Below the pieces are notes generated by a model that saw nothing but the letters and a program-made list of their open reading frames with translations, was not told where the DNA came from and did not search any database. From NCBI GenBank assembly GCA_016342355.1, contig JAEINP010000051.1, positions 1 to 33,060 of the forward strand: a DNA stretch of 33,060 nucleotides, in the 5' to 3' direction. Source of the DNA: Desulfatibacillum sp. (GTDB lineage Bacteria; Desulfobacterota; Desulfobacteria; Desulfobacterales; Desulfatibacillaceae). The translations under genes were made by a program, and so were the position numbers. The stretch's first letter is position 1, and each line of letters starts with the position of its first letter. Below, piece by piece: positions 32,984 to 33,060 of this stretch.

Positions 32984-33060
<77 letters not shown>

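Overview
The window looks like a bacterial chromosome fragment from a mesophilic deltaproteobacterium (Desulfobacterota), possibly close to Desulfatibacillum. The basis is a complete Gram-negative S10-spc-alpha ribosomal protein cluster with map next to secY and no adk, a NIL-domain ferredoxin of the type common in sulfate reducers and methanogens, and a secreted FG-GAP protein ending in a CFI-type tail. The genus is an inference.

Layout. (1) 1-3615 is an AT-richer accessory end. On the minus strand, a 211-residue protein of unknown function precedes a gene running off the left edge whose product resembles phage lambda RexA, the DNA-binding half of the RexAB phage-exclusion system. Upstream lies a cluster of TCGTTACA repeats, with a 25-bp inverted repeat centred on a TATAAT box. 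On the plus strand follows a toxin-antitoxin operon: an MqsR-like toxin, then an antitoxin joining an MqsA-like zinc finger, an Xre helix-turn-helix and a C-terminal Panacea (DUF4065) domain. A near-consensus promoter contains a 14-bp palindrome. (2) 3872-9513 holds an orphan ABC_sub_bind periplasmic protein, a large secreted beta-propeller (FG-GAP) protein and a calcineurin-like metallophosphoesterase. (3) 9545-14084 is a minus-strand run: a TMTC-like membrane TPR protein, a YjbQ-family protein, a GT39-like membrane glycosyltransferase with TPR repeats, and a small helical protein. (4) 14264-17694 on the plus strand holds a small membrane protein, then a sulfur/tRNA-modification cluster: NIL-ferredoxin, mnmA and mtaB. 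It ends at a strong bidirectional terminator. (5) 17748-33060 on the minus strand reads, in transcription order, tuf (3' end), rpsJ, rplC, rplD, rplW, rplB, rpsS, rplV, rpsC, rplP, rpmC, rpsQ, rplN, rplX, rplE, rpsN, rpsH, rplF, rplR, rpsE, rpmD, rplO, secY, map, infA, rpmJ, rpsM, rpsK, rpsD, rpoA, rplQ.

The ribosomal cluster supplies translation, protein export (SecY), N-terminal processing (Map), initiation (IF-1) and RNA polymerase alpha. The mnmA/mtaB cluster thiolates tRNA. The most interesting part is the left end, where a Rex-like exclusion candidate with an unfamiliar partner sits beside a Panacea-type toxin-antitoxin module. No rRNA, tRNA, CRISPR array or intact insertion sequence was seen. 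All family calls come from reading translations and remembered family sequences; no database search was run.
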